Of a stretch of 64,000 bases of DNA, positions 17,006-25,005 are shown in pieces. The first letter of the stretch is position 1; each line of letters starts with the position of its first letter. Below the pieces are notes generated by a model. That model made no database searches. It was not told the origin of the DNA and saw only the letters and a list, made by a program, of their open reading frames with translations. Source of the DNA: Pseudoglutamicibacter albus (GTDB lineage: Bacteria; Actinomycetota; Actinomycetes; Actinomycetales; Micrococcaceae); contig NZ_JAKRCW010000012.1 of the NCBI RefSeq assembly GCF_022346425.1, forward strand, positions 1 to 64,000, read 5' to 3'. Position numbers and translations under genes: made by a program.

Positions 17006-19171
17006 ATGAACGCAAAGCTTGGATCCGACGAGACCCCCGAAGACGGGACGCCTCAAGAGCAGACTGCCGAAAACGAGGCGCCTCAAGAGGAGCCGACTCA
17101 GGAGGAATCGGCTGAGGACGAGGCGACTCAGGACGAGGCGACTCAGGATGAGACGCCGCAAGAGGATGCGTCTCAAGAGGTGACTCCCCAAGACGAGACC
17201 AATCGGGACGAGTCAGCTCAGGAAGAGACGGCTCACCAAGAGCAGGACCCCGCCGCGGCTTCCACCGCATCGGTCCCCGAGCCTTCCACTGAGCCTTCGA
17301 CGGAGCCTTCCGATGAGTCCTCCGCCGCATCTTCCGTTTCGGACTCGGCCTCGGTCTCCACCACCGCTCCCGCCGCCACATCCACCGCCACTGCGTCCGC
17401 TTCCACTGCGTCCGCTTCTGCTGCGTCCGCCCCAGGTTCTGCATCGGCTTCCAACCCGCCATCTGAGAAGGCTGGCGGCCGCAAGCGCAAACGGCGCGGG
17501 TTCGTCGCAGGTTCCATCGTCGGTGGCGTTCTTTTACTCGCAGCTGGCGCCTACGCCGGAACCGCCTGGTTCACCTCAGATAAGCTCCCTGCCCACATCA
17601 CGGTGAGTGGGGTCGATATCTCTGGCCTTTCCAGCCAGGAAGCCGCCGTGAAACTAGAGAAAGAGCTCGGCGGCAGGCTCACCAAAAAGCTGACGCTCAC
17701 CGCTGGGTCCGCGACCGCGTCGGTGACCCCCGCTCAGGCCGGTGTCGGAATCGACGTTGAGGCGACACTTGCAGATCTGTCTGGGTGGACGTGGAACCCG
17801 AAGATCATTCTCGAACGTCTATCAGGAACCCAAGAGCTCGATGTCAAGCAGACCCTCGATGAACAAGCCCTCAAGTCCAGCGCAGAGAAGATCTCTGATG
17901 CACTCACCAATGACCCGGTCGAAGGAAAACTGAGCCTCACCGAAGGCGGCCCTGAGTTCACTCAACCGAAAGACGGCCACGACGTCAGCGAGCAGCTCGC
18001 CCGGAATAGCATCACCAAGAACGCGTTTGCCAAAGAACGCAAAATCGAGGTCGCATCTAACGTCATCGAACCCGACGTCACCACCGAAAAATGGAACGAA
18101 TTCATCAAAACCACGGTGGACCCATACCTCTCTGGCCCAGTCACGGTGAAAGCCGGAGGCGAGCGGGCCGAACTGGGCGTGGCTACTCTCGCTCAGGCTA
18201 CCGTCGTAGACGTCAAGGACTCCTCCCCCGAACTGAAAACGGACGATGAGGCGTTGAAATCCGCGGTAGAAAAAGCCAACCCTAAGCTCAACACCACGGC
18301 ACAAGACGCAAGCCTCAAACTGGTCGGGACAGGCTCGAACGCGAAAGCGGAGATAGTACCGGGCAAAAGCGGTAAAGGACTAGATACTGAGGAGCTAGGC
18401 AAAAAGGTCCGCGAAGCCGCCGCATCCACGTCTGATCGCATCGCGGACGTGCCGTTCAAAGCCCAGGAACCATCCGTAACCACCGCGCAAGCGAAGAAGT
18501 GGAACGTTACCAAGGTCGCTGAGTTCGCAACACCGTACCCTTATGACCCAACCCGGACTAAGAACCTCGAAGCCGGTTCACGACGCATCAACGGTAGCGT
18601 CATCCTGCCCGGTGAGTCTTTCGATCTTGCCACCAAGTTCGGCCCAGTTACGGAAGCAAACGGCTATTACTCATCCGGTGTGGTGGTCAACAGCGTCTCG
18701 ACCAAGGCAGTCGGCGGGGGCCTTTCGCAGATCGCGACGATGGCGTATAACGCCGGATACCTCGCAGGCATGGACATCCAGGAGTGGAGGCCACACAACC
18801 GTTGGTTCGACCGCTACCCAGCTGGACGTGAATCCACATATTGGGAAGGCTCGATCAACGTCAAGTGGAAGAACAACACCAAGGCTCCCGTCGTGGTCGC
18901 GATGTGGCTGGAGAACAACAAGGTTAACACCGCCGTGTTTGGCCATAAGACCTGGAAAGTGAAAACCACCACGAGCGACTTCTACGACTACACGTCTGGC
19001 CCAACGCTGACCTCGGACGATCCGAACTGTATCCCGGAATCCAGCGGCAAGAAGGGCTTCACCGTTAATGTCACGCGAACTCGCACCAACGTTGATACCG
19101 GCGAAGTTCTCAAGGACTCCCAGACCACACGTTATGAGGGCTGGCCTAACGTAACCTGCAGCAAGGACTAG
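17006..19171 (+). CDS. Membrane-anchored VanW-domain protein with acidic repeat N-terminus
   Basis: A 721-residue protein. Residues 1-80 are an acidic Gln/Glu/Asp/Thr repeat with five-residue units such as DEATQ; residues 85-150 are rich in Ser, Ala, Thr and Pro. A basic cluster (RKRKRR) and one transmembrane helix (about 165-190) follow, giving a cytoplasmic N-terminus. The exterior holds repeated peptidoglycan-binding-4 type modules, beginning TVSGVDISGLSSQEAA and recurring twice, then a VanW domain at about 510-650 (LPGESFDLATKFGP, VGGGLSQIATMAYNAG). VanW proteins occur with glycopeptide resistance genes and in cell-wall proteins, and their biochemistry is poorly defined. The ATG follows an AGAAGGG site. 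Confidence 0.88.
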   Translation: MNAKLGSDETPEDGTPQEQTAENEAPQEEPTQEESAEDEATQDEATQDETPQEDASQEVTPQDETNRDESAQEETAHQEQDPAAASTASVPEPSTEPSTEPSDESSAASSVSDSASVSTTAPAATSTATASASTASASAASAPGSASASNPPSEKAGGRKRKRRGFVAGSIVGGVLLLAAGAYAGTAWFTSDKLPAHITVSGVDISGLSSQEAAVKLEKELGGRLTKKLTLTAGSATASVTPAQAGVGIDVEATLADLSGWTWNPKIILERLSGTQELDVKQTLDEQALKSSAEKISDALTNDPVEGKLSLTEGGPEFTQPKDGHDVSEQLARNSITKNAFAKERKIEVASNVIEPDVTTEKWNEFIKTTVDPYLSGPVTVKAGGERAELGVATLAQATVVDVKDSSPELKTDDEALKSAVEKANPKLNTTAQDASLKLVGTGSNAKAEIVPGKSGKGLDTEELGKKVREAAASTSDRIADVPFKAQEPSVTTAQAKKWNVTKVAEFATPYPYDPTRTKNLEAGSRRINGSVILPGESFDLATKFGPVTEANGYYSSGVVVNSVSTKAVGGGLSQIATMAYNAGYLAGMDIQEWRPHNRWFDRYPAGRESTYWEGSINVKWKNNTKAPVVVAMWLENNKVNTAVFGHKTWKVKTTTSDFYDYTSGPTLTSDDPNCIPESSGKKGFTVNVTRTRTNVDTGEVLKDSQTTRYEGWPNVTCSKD

Positions 19172-19190
19172 GCTGTAGCACAAGATAGGC
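19160..19190 (+). repeat. Degenerate stop-codon repeat after the VanW gene
   Basis: The gene end AGCAAGGACTAGGC is followed 17 bases later by AGCACAAGATAGGC, which again contains a TAG. This is one of several such duplications in the window. Confidence 0.45.
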
Positions 19191-19230
19191 AACCGCAACG
19201 AGCTCAGCAAGCAGTCCTGCGGAACAGCGC

Positions 19231-19267
19231 GAAGGGGCGACCACTTTGGACAAGTGGTCGCCCCTTC
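19231..19267. terminator. Bidirectional terminator between VanW gene and SDR gene
   Basis: A perfect 16-bp stem GAAGGGGCGACCACTT with a 5-nt loop sits between two convergent genes, with short A/T tracts at the stem base. Confidence 0.8.
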
Positions 19268-19320
19268 ACATGTGCTAGCCCCTACGTTGAGGCCTAAGGG
19301 CCTTCGTCAGCGGATATCCC

Positions 19321-20079
19321 TTAGAGGTTAAAACCTTTATCGAGGAAGCCTTTAGCGCCACCGACGTATTCGGTGTGCATGTGCTCGACGTCATCCATAG
19401 CCATCCGAGCAACCTCTTGAGCGAACTCAGCAACCGAGTACAAGCGGCCAGCTTCCTCGCGGCGCGCTTCGATCGCACCTGGCTCAACGCGGTCCAGAAG
19501 CGTTGCGGTGATGGTGCCTTCGATCATGTCACCCGAGACCACCACGAACGTGATATCGGCTTCAGCGAACTCGTGTTCACGCTCTCTCAACGCGGTCTCA
19601 CCTGCGCGCTTCGACTTGGCAACCATCTCGTAGGCCGGAAGCGTTGGGTGGGTTTCGATGAAGTGGGCCTGATTGCTGGTCACGAACACTACGCGGCCGC
19701 CCGGGCGGATCGACGGGAACGCGGCATCGAGCATACCCACCTGAGCGTCACGGTTCAGGCGCATCGCGTAGTCTTCGCCACGGTCGGACTCCATACCGCC
19801 CGATGCGTTGAGCACGAGAATGTCGAGGTGGCCGAAGTTCTCTACAGCGGCTTTCACGAGCGCTTCACGATCCTCTGCGACCGTGAGGTCCGCCTTGACC
19901 GCTACCGCGCGGCCACCGGCTTCCTCGATGGCTTTGACAACCTTATTCGCCCGCGGCGCTTTATCGCGGTAATTCACCACGACAGCGGCACCTTCAGCCG
20001 CGAGAATCTTCGCGGTATCCGCACCGATTCCACGGCTGGAACCAGTAACGATCGCTACCTTGCCTTCAAGCTTGGACAT
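19321..20079 (-). CDS. SDR-family oxidoreductase with shifted Tyr/Lys motif
   Basis: A 252-residue short-chain dehydrogenase. The nucleotide-binding motif TGSSRGIG is at residues 12-19, NAS at about 89 and a serine in VTSNQAHF near 134. The expected Y-x3-K catalytic pair is instead LPAYEMVAKSK, with lysines five and seven residues after the tyrosine. The usual PG loop reads SGDMIEGT. From memory, similar proteins of this form sit beside fabG in related actinobacteria, so this is likely a subfamily feature and not a defect. Substrate is unknown. It lies downstream of fabG with an 18-nt repeat array in the spacer. Confidence 0.85.
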   Translation of the reverse strand: MSKLEGKVAIVTGSSRGIGADTAKILAAEGAAVVVNYRDKAPRANKVVKAIEEAGGRAVAVKADLTVAEDREALVKAAVENFGHLDILVLNASGGMESDRGEDYAMRLNRDAQVGMLDAAFPSIRPGGRVVFVTSNQAHFIETHPTLPAYEMVAKSKRAGETALREREHEFAEADITFVVVSGDMIEGTITATLLDRVEPGAIEARREEAGRLYSVAEFAQEVARMAMDDVEHMHTEYVGGAKGFLDKGFNL

Positions 20080-20096
20080 GCAAACCTACTTTCAGT

Positions 20097-20161
20097 AAAA
20101 CGTCTCAGTCAGTCAAAACGTCTGAGTCAATCGAAACGCCTCTGTCCTTAAGACGTCTCAG
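20097..20161 (-). repeat. Degenerate 18-nt tandem repeat between fabG and SDR gene
   Basis: Three and a half units of 18 nt: AAAACGTCTCAGTCAGTC (20097-20114), AAAACGTCTGAGTCAATC (20115-20132), GAAACGCCTCTGTCCTTA (20133-20150), then a partial AGACGTCTCAG. The first two differ at two positions. The array lies in the leader of the SDR gene. Confidence 0.75.
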
Positions 20162-20185
20162 AGCAAAGAAAATCTAGGACGGGAC

Positions 20186-20932
20186 TTAGTGACCCATCCC
20201 CAGCCCGCCATCGACGGGTACAACCGCGCCAGAGATATAGCCGGCGTCTTCCGATGCCAGCCACACTGCGACCTTGGCTACTTCTTCAGAGGAAGCGAAA
20301 CGGCCCGCTGGGATCTGTTGCTTGTACTGCTTCTTCAGATCCTCGTCAAGAGCCTCAGTCATGTCTGTCTCGATGAAGCCGGGGGCGATCACGTTCGCGG
20401 TAATGCCGCGCGAACCCAGTTCACGAGTAACGGAACGCGCAATCCCGACGAGCCCGGCTTTCGATGCTGAATAGTTGACCTGGCCTGCCCCACCCAGCAA
20501 ACCAACAACAGAGGATATGAGGATCACGCGGCCGAAACGAGCCTTGACCATACCTTTCGTGGCGCGCTGAACCACACGGAACGCACCCGTGAGATTCGTG
20601 TCCACAACATCGGTGAAGTCGGATTCGCTCATCCGCATCAAAAGAGTGTCGCGAGTAATACCTGCGTTGGCAACCACCACGGTGATCGGGCCGAGTTTCT
20701 GCTCAACCTCAGCCATCGCGGCATCAACGCTGCCGCTATCGGTCACATCGGCCTTGACAGAAAGAATCCCCTCAACCGGTGCAGGCTCAGACCGAGTTGT
20801 CACCGCCACCTGGTAACCGGCTTTGAGGAACTGCTCAGCGATCGCCAAACCAATCCCCCTGTTACCACCGGTCACTAATACAGTGCGTGCGGGTGTATCC
20901 GTGGTTTTCGTGGTCGCGGCACTCGCGCTCAT
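20186..20932 (-). CDS. fabG: 3-oxoacyl-ACP reductase FabG
   Basis: A 248-residue classical SDR matching beta-ketoacyl-ACP reductase, which reduces 3-oxoacyl-ACP with NADPH in fatty acid synthesis. It shows TGGNRGIG (residues 21-28), ANAGITRDTLL near 88, the catalytic serine in ISSVVGLLGGAGQ, the YSASK pair near 155 and the APGFIETDMTEAL segment typical of FabG. The first 14 residues are a Thr/Ala-rich extension. The start is ATG 20932. It is probably co-transcribed with the downstream atypical SDR and is a paralogue of the larger FabG4 at 2990-4351. Confidence 0.93.
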   Translation of the reverse strand: MSASAATTKTTDTPARTVLVTGGNRGIGLAIAEQFLKAGYQVAVTTRSEPAPVEGILSVKADVTDSGSVDAAMAEVEQKLGPITVVVANAGITRDTLLMRMSESDFTDVVDTNLTGAFRVVQRATKGMVKARFGRVILISSVVGLLGGAGQVNYSASKAGLVGIARSVTRELGSRGITANVIAPGFIETDMTEALDEDLKKQYKQQIPAGRFASSEEVAKVAVWLASEDAGYISGAVVPVDGGLGMGH

Positions 20933-21089
20933 GCATCTCCTTGAGCAGGTCAGCGCACACCCGTTCCCTGGGTGTGCAATAAGCCAATGTGATGTACGTG
21001 TTCAGTCTACCGAGTGCGGTGCGCAAGCTGGCAGGAAGCCAACACCCGTGATGCGTACCTAGGATGCCGGCATCGAACGAGTGGGAGTC

Positions 21090-21095
21090 CATAAT
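21090..21095 (+). promoter_or_regulatory. Candidate -10 element for a leaderless DUF3099 mRNA
   Basis: CATAAT ends seven bases before ATG 21103, so the predicted transcription start would fall at the A of the start codon. No ribosome binding site is present. Confidence 0.45.
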
Positions 21096-21102
21096 AGATA
21101 CG

Positions 21103-21513
21103 ATGGCTAAAAAGGATGCGACCGTAGCTGCGGAATACTCGATCACCGACGCCCAAGAGGCGGCGTCGCTTGAGGCACGCCATCGTCACCGTATGTACGC
21201 GCTCAAGATGACTCTGCGCGTCATTTGCTTCCCGCTCGGCGGTATCATCGCCTACTACGGGAACCTATGGGTGGGCCTTGGTCTTCTACTGTTCGCTACC
21301 GTGATCCCCTGGTTCGCCGTCGTGAGCGCGAACGCGATCCAGCCTTCCGACACCGCTGACCCCACGTGGGCAGATCAACAGGCACCTACTGAGTTGCCGA
21401 GCACCTACGTCGAAGACCAAGAGGATAAGGCCTCCGAACAGGTCATCCAGGTTCATAGCGAGCAACACCAACGTTCACAAGCGGCTGGAAACAACGATGC
21501 GGGGCATGCCTGA
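21103..21513 (+). CDS. DUF3099 family small membrane protein
   Basis: A 136-residue protein with the DUF3099 pattern found across actinobacteria: YSITDAQEAASLEARHRHRMYALKM near residues 12-36, then two transmembrane helices (about 38-55 and 60-80) with a short PLGGIIAYYGNLW connection. The C-terminal 50 residues are acidic and glutamine-rich. Function is unknown. ATG 21103 is chosen because it fits the family N-terminus; an upstream in-frame start at 21064 adds a segment without similarity. It is followed closely by a small Cys-containing gene and surf1. Confidence 0.85.
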   Translation: MAKKDATVAAEYSITDAQEAASLEARHRHRMYALKMTLRVICFPLGGIIAYYGNLWVGLGLLLFATVIPWFAVVSANAIQPSDTADPTWADQQAPTELPSTYVEDQEDKASEQVIQVHSEQHQRSQAAGNNDAGHA

Positions 21514-21515
21514 TT

Positions 21516-21827
21516 ATGGATGTGCTCGGTTTTCTATCAGGTCAGCACAAAGACGATGATGCAGCGGCGCAGGAAGCCTCAAAACTCACGTGCTCCCGCA
21601 AAGGCTGTAAGGCGGAAGCGAGCTATGTTCTGGAGTGGAACAACCCGAAGGTCCACTCCCCTGACCGCCGCAAACAATGGCTTGCGTGCAATGAGCACCG
21701 CGAGTATCTCAGCGAATTCCTCAACGCTCGCCTATTCCTCAAAAACGTTGTCCCTGTAGCGACATTGCACACAGCGCAGCTGCACGCCTCGAATGAAGAC
21801 TCAGCGACTCAGAGGGAGGAGCCCTAG
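21516..21827 (+). CDS. Small conserved protein with probable zinc-binding Cys/His cluster
   Basis: A 103-residue protein with CSRKGC near residues 26-31 and LACNEHREYL near 56-65, a C-x4-C and C-x2-H arrangement that could bind one zinc ion. It begins two bases after the DUF3099 stop, and its own stop directly abuts the surf1 GTG. This conserved position before surf1 hints at a role linked to cytochrome oxidase assembly, but that is inference. Homologues are sometimes labelled acetone carboxylase in databases, which I consider unsupported. Confidence 0.75.
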   Translation: MDVLGFLSGQHKDDDAAAQEASKLTCSRKGCKAEASYVLEWNNPKVHSPDRRKQWLACNEHREYLSEFLNARLFLKNVVPVATLHTAQLHASNEDSATQREEP

Positions 21828-22787
21828 GTGTATAAGTTTTTAGCTTCCACTCGCTGGATCGGCTGGCTTCTGATGGTCCTGTTCTTCGCAGCGATTTGCG
21901 CTGGGTTGAGCTGGTGGCAGTGGGACCGCCGGGCCGATGTCGCGCAAACGAACCGGCTCATCGAACAGAACTGGAACGCTACCCCGATCGAGCTAGCCCC
22001 TGATAGCCCGTGGCTTGAGTCCCTGCCAGAAGACAAGCAGTACACTCCGGTTAGGCTCGAGGGCCGCTACCTGAGCGATCAACAGCTCATGGTGCGTATG
22101 CGTTCTGGCAACGGTCGGGTCGGTATGGAGCAACTGGTTCCATTCGAAACCAATGACGGCGTGATCCTCGCTGTTGACCGCGGTTGGATGCCCAACGGCG
22201 ACGGCCCTGACCAGCACCCCGACAACGTGCCCGCAACTCCCCAAGGTGAGGCGAGCATCGTGGTTCGTTTGGTGCGTGGTGAACCTAATATTGGCAGGGA
22301 TGCCCCTGCCGGGCAGATCGCCTCAGTTGATCTGGTTGGGGCCGCCCAGCTGACGGGACTGGATATCGCCCCGGGCGCCTACGGTTGGCTTGCTTCGGAA
22401 GAGCCAAGCGTTGAAACTCCAGCACTACTGCAAGAGCCGTCCGAAGACGAAGGCATGCATTGGTCCTATGCCTTACAGTGGATGGCTTTCGGCCTCTTGT
22501 TCTTCATCGGTTTCGGATATGCGGCACGACAACAGGCCAAAATCAACGCTGAACGCAAGCAAGCCCAAGCCGCCGGTGCTACAGGGGTCGATGGCGAGGG
22601 CACGTCTGAGCCGATGTTCCAAGCCCGGCGGGTGGCTCAGAAGAAACAGCGCCGCCCACGCCGTGACGGTTCGGCACACGATGAAGACATCGAAGACGCC
22701 TACCTCGACGCGCAAGGTTATGAGGATGAAACTCCCCTAGCCGAACCGCAACGAGAAGACCACACGTGGATGTCGGATAAGACCTAG
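21828..22787 (+). CDS. SURF1-family cytochrome oxidase assembly factor
   Basis: A 319-residue SURF1-like protein. It has the two terminal transmembrane helices typical of the family, at about residues 8-30 and 210-230, and the early motif LSWWQWDRRADV corresponding to the family GxWQ-x2-R signature. SURF1 proteins deliver heme A to cytochrome c oxidase. A hydrophilic basic/acidic C-terminal tail of about 90 residues follows the second helix. The GTG start follows the preceding TAG without a gap, indicating translational coupling. Its last codons form the first unit of a 19-20-nt repeat array. Confidence 0.88.
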   Translation: MYKFLASTRWIGWLLMVLFFAAICAGLSWWQWDRRADVAQTNRLIEQNWNATPIELAPDSPWLESLPEDKQYTPVRLEGRYLSDQQLMVRMRSGNGRVGMEQLVPFETNDGVILAVDRGWMPNGDGPDQHPDNVPATPQGEASIVVRLVRGEPNIGRDAPAGQIASVDLVGAAQLTGLDIAPGAYGWLASEEPSVETPALLQEPSEDEGMHWSYALQWMAFGLLFFIGFGYAARQQAKINAERKQAQAAGATGVDGEGTSEPMFQARRVAQKKQRRPRRDGSAHDEDIEDAYLDAQGYEDETPLAEPQREDHTWMSDKT

Positions 22788-22860
22788 GCATCCGTTCAAG
22801 AGCCCGGCGTCCGTTGAAAAGCTCAGCGTCCGTTCAAGAGCAAACGCATCCAGTTGCGTC
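22768..22860 (+). repeat. Degenerate 19-20-nt tandem repeat starting inside surf1
   Basis: Units start at 22768 (GGATGTCGGATAAGACCTA, the last coding bases plus part of the stop), 22787 (GGCATCCGTTCAAGAGCCC), 22806 (GGCGTCCGTTGAAAAGCTCA), 22826 (GCGTCCGTTCAAGAGCAAAC) and 22846 (partial). The array fills the convergent spacer up to the ABC-F stop. Confidence 0.75.
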
Positions 22861-22864
22861 TTCT

Positions 22865-24466
22865 CTATGCTAAGGAAACGAGCTCGAGGTATTCGTCGTT
22901 GAACAAGTCCTCGGTGCCATCTGGCAAGAGCAGGACCCGTTCAGGGTTGAGCGCGGCTACCGCTCCCTCATCGTGGGACACCAAGATCACCGCGCCCTCA
23001 TAGGTTGCCAACGCACCAAGGATCTGTTCACGAGAGGCCGGGTCAAGGTTGTTAGTGGGCTCGTCCAGGAGCAACACGTTCGCATGCGAAGCCACGATCA
23101 TCGCCAAAGCTAGGCGGGTTTTCTCGCCACCTGAGAGCACACGTGCGGGTTTGTCCACGTCATCACCAGAGAACAAGAACGAACCCAAGATCGAACGCAC
23201 TTGGGCATCCCCTAAATGGCTCGGTGCGGTGCGGCGCATATTCTCCAACACGGTTTTCTCACCATCGATCGTGTCGTGTTCCTGAGCGAAATAACCGATC
23301 TTGCATCCATGCCCGTAAACGACCTGCCCAGAGTTCGGTTCATCAACCCCGGCAAGCAGGCGCAACAGCGTGGTTTTACCGGCACCGTTGAGACCCAACA
23401 CGACCACACGGGAACCACGGTCGACCGCAAGATCCAGGCCAGTGAAGATCTCGAGTGAACCGTAGGAGCGGCTCAAACCTTCCGCAGAGATAGGCACTTT
23501 CCCGCACGGGGCCGGGTCCGGGAAGCGAAGCGCCGCAACCTTATCCGCTTGCCGTTCAGGCTCGATGCCCCGCAACATGCGTTCCGCGCGTTTGATCATG
23601 GACTGCGCCGCCACAGCCTTGGTAGCCTTAGCACGCATCTTATCTGCCTGAGCCAACAACGCCGATGCCTTCTTTTGGACGTTGGCGGCTTCACGGCGGC
23701 GGGCCCGCTCATCGGTTTCCCGCTGCTCCAGGTACTTCTTCCACCCGAGGTTATATTGGTCGATCGTGGCACGGTTGGCGTCCAGGTGGAACACCTTGTT
23801 CACAACCGCCTCCAGCAAGTCCGTATCGTGGGAAATGATCACGAACCCGCCCTCATAGGCCTGCAGGAACTCCCGCAGCCAGATGATCGAGTCTGCATCC
23901 AAATGGTTGGTCGGCTCATCCAATAGCAGCGTGTCGGCTTGCGAATACAGGATGCGGGCAAGCTCAACACGGCGGCGTTGACCACCCGAGAGCGTACCGA
24001 TCGGTTGAGCCAAGACCCGCTCAGGTAAGTCGAGGTTATTGCAGATGGTTGCCGCTTCTGATTCAGCCGCATAACCTCCCGCGGCTAAAAACTGGGCCTC
24101 CAAGCGGTCATAGCGGCGCATCGCCTTCTGCGCAATAGCCGGGTCATCACTGGCCATCTGTGCTTGCGATTCACGCAACTTGGTTATGACGTTATCGAGG
24201 CCACGGGCCGATAAGATGCGGTCGCGAGCCAGCTGTTGCATATCCGGAAGATGGGTGTCCTGCGGAAGATAGCCGATCTCTCCGCGGCGTTCGATGCTGC
24301 CGTCGGCCGGGAGCCCCTGGCCAGCCAACACTTTCGTTAACGTTGTTTTTCCGGCGCCGTTACGCCCCACCAAGCCGATCTTGTCTCCGCGGTCAACCCT
24401 GAACGAGACCTCGTCCATGAGCAGGCGCGCACCCACGCGCAGCTCCACATTGTCCACGGAAATCAA
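22865..24466 (-). CDS. ABC-F family ATPase (ribosome-associated type)
   Basis: A 533-residue protein with two ABC domains and no membrane segment, the layout of ABC-F translation factors. Walker A motifs are GRNGAGKTT near 35 and GLNGAGKTT near 342. Signatures are LSGGQRRRVELARIL and LSGGEKTRLALAMI, with Walker B segments LLLDEPTNHLD and LLLDEPTNNLD. A charged linker of about 80 residues, with ARRREAANVQKK, joins the domains and would reach the ribosomal peptidyl-transferase region. TTG 24466 is chosen: it gives MISVDNVELRVGARLL and has a GGGGG stretch just upstream, better than TTG 24478. Whether it is a housekeeping or antibiotic-protection member cannot be told. Confidence 0.88.
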   Translation of the reverse strand: MISVDNVELRVGARLLMDEVSFRVDRGDKIGLVGRNGAGKTTLTKVLAGQGLPADGSIERRGEIGYLPQDTHLPDMQQLARDRILSARGLDNVITKLRESQAQMASDDPAIAQKAMRRYDRLEAQFLAAGGYAAESEAATICNNLDLPERVLAQPIGTLSGGQRRRVELARILYSQADTLLLDEPTNHLDADSIIWLREFLQAYEGGFVIISHDTDLLEAVVNKVFHLDANRATIDQYNLGWKKYLEQRETDERARRREAANVQKKASALLAQADKMRAKATKAVAAQSMIKRAERMLRGIEPERQADKVAALRFPDPAPCGKVPISAEGLSRSYGSLEIFTGLDLAVDRGSRVVVLGLNGAGKTTLLRLLAGVDEPNSGQVVYGHGCKIGYFAQEHDTIDGEKTVLENMRRTAPSHLGDAQVRSILGSFLFSGDDVDKPARVLSGGEKTRLALAMIVASHANVLLLDEPTNNLDPASREQILGALATYEGAVILVSHDEGAVAALNPERVLLLPDGTEDLFNDEYLELVSLA

Positions 24467-24589
24467 GACAACCCCCAATACGGCTGAAAACGAACTTTCC
24501 TAGTCTACCCAGGGGTTGGCGCGAAAACGCTGTGCCTTTCACCGCGCGGGCACCTTCACGCGTGACTTCCTGGTCGCTAATAGTTAAAG

Positions 24590-24632
24590 CTGTGCGGGGT
24601 TGAGCACCGTATAGATACTCAACCCCGCACAG
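24590..24632 (-). terminator. Terminator of the suf operon
   Basis: A 15-bp perfect stem CTGTGCGGGGTTGAG with a 13-nt loop lies downstream of sufT on the minus strand and is followed there by CTTTAAC. Confidence 0.75.
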
Positions 24633-24680
24633 TTCTAGCCCAAGCGTGAGCTTCTAGATAACGCTCTGCTTAGATGTTGA
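24630..24680 (-). repeat. Degenerate stop-codon repeats after sufT
   Basis: On the minus strand the sufT end ACATCTAAGCAGAGCG is followed by TTATCTAGAAGCTCACG and then GGGCTAGAACTG. Each unit holds an in-register TAA or TAG, spaced 16 and 19 bases. Confidence 0.5.
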
Positions 24681-24999
24681 ATCCGAGCGCGCGCATCTGG
24701 TCGCGGCCGTCTTCGGTGATCCGTTCAGGACCCCACGGCGGCATCCACACCCAGTTGACGCGGTATTCATCAACCATGGTGCCAATAGCCGAGTCGATCT
24801 GATCTTCAATCACATCGGAGAGCGGGCACGCCGCCGTGGTGAGCGTCATGTCGATCACGAGCGCACCCTCGTCGTCATATGCCATGCCGTAGAGCAACCC
24901 GAGGTCAACCACATTGACGCCAAGCTCCGGGTCAATCACCTCATGCAACGCCTCGGTGACATCCTCGATGGGTGCCAGATCTTTTGCGTTCTCAGCCAT
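24670..24999 (-). CDS. sufT: SufT/DUF59 (MIP18-type) Fe-S cluster assembly factor
   Basis: A 109-residue DUF59 protein with the family core VIDPELGVNVVDLGLLYGM and the conserved cysteine in TTAACPLSDVIEDQ. The C-terminal PPWGPERITEDGRDQMRALGF is typical of the SufT/PaaD group that helps Fe-S maturation. It starts six bases after sufC and ends the suf operon. Confidence 0.93.
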   Translation of the reverse strand: MAENAKDLAPIEDVTEALHEVIDPELGVNVVDLGLLYGMAYDDEGALVIDMTLTTAACPLSDVIEDQIDSAIGTMVDEYRVNWVWMPPWGPERITEDGRDQMRALGFNI

Positions 25000-25005
25000 G
25001 AGGGA

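Noticed and set aside
17006-17470. Separate genes in other frames across the repetitive VanW N-terminus
   Set aside because: Open frames on both strands come from the biased repeat composition; only the main frame continues into recognised domains.
20097-20161. CRISPR array
   Set aside because: Units are contiguous 18-nt repeats without spacers and no cas genes are near.
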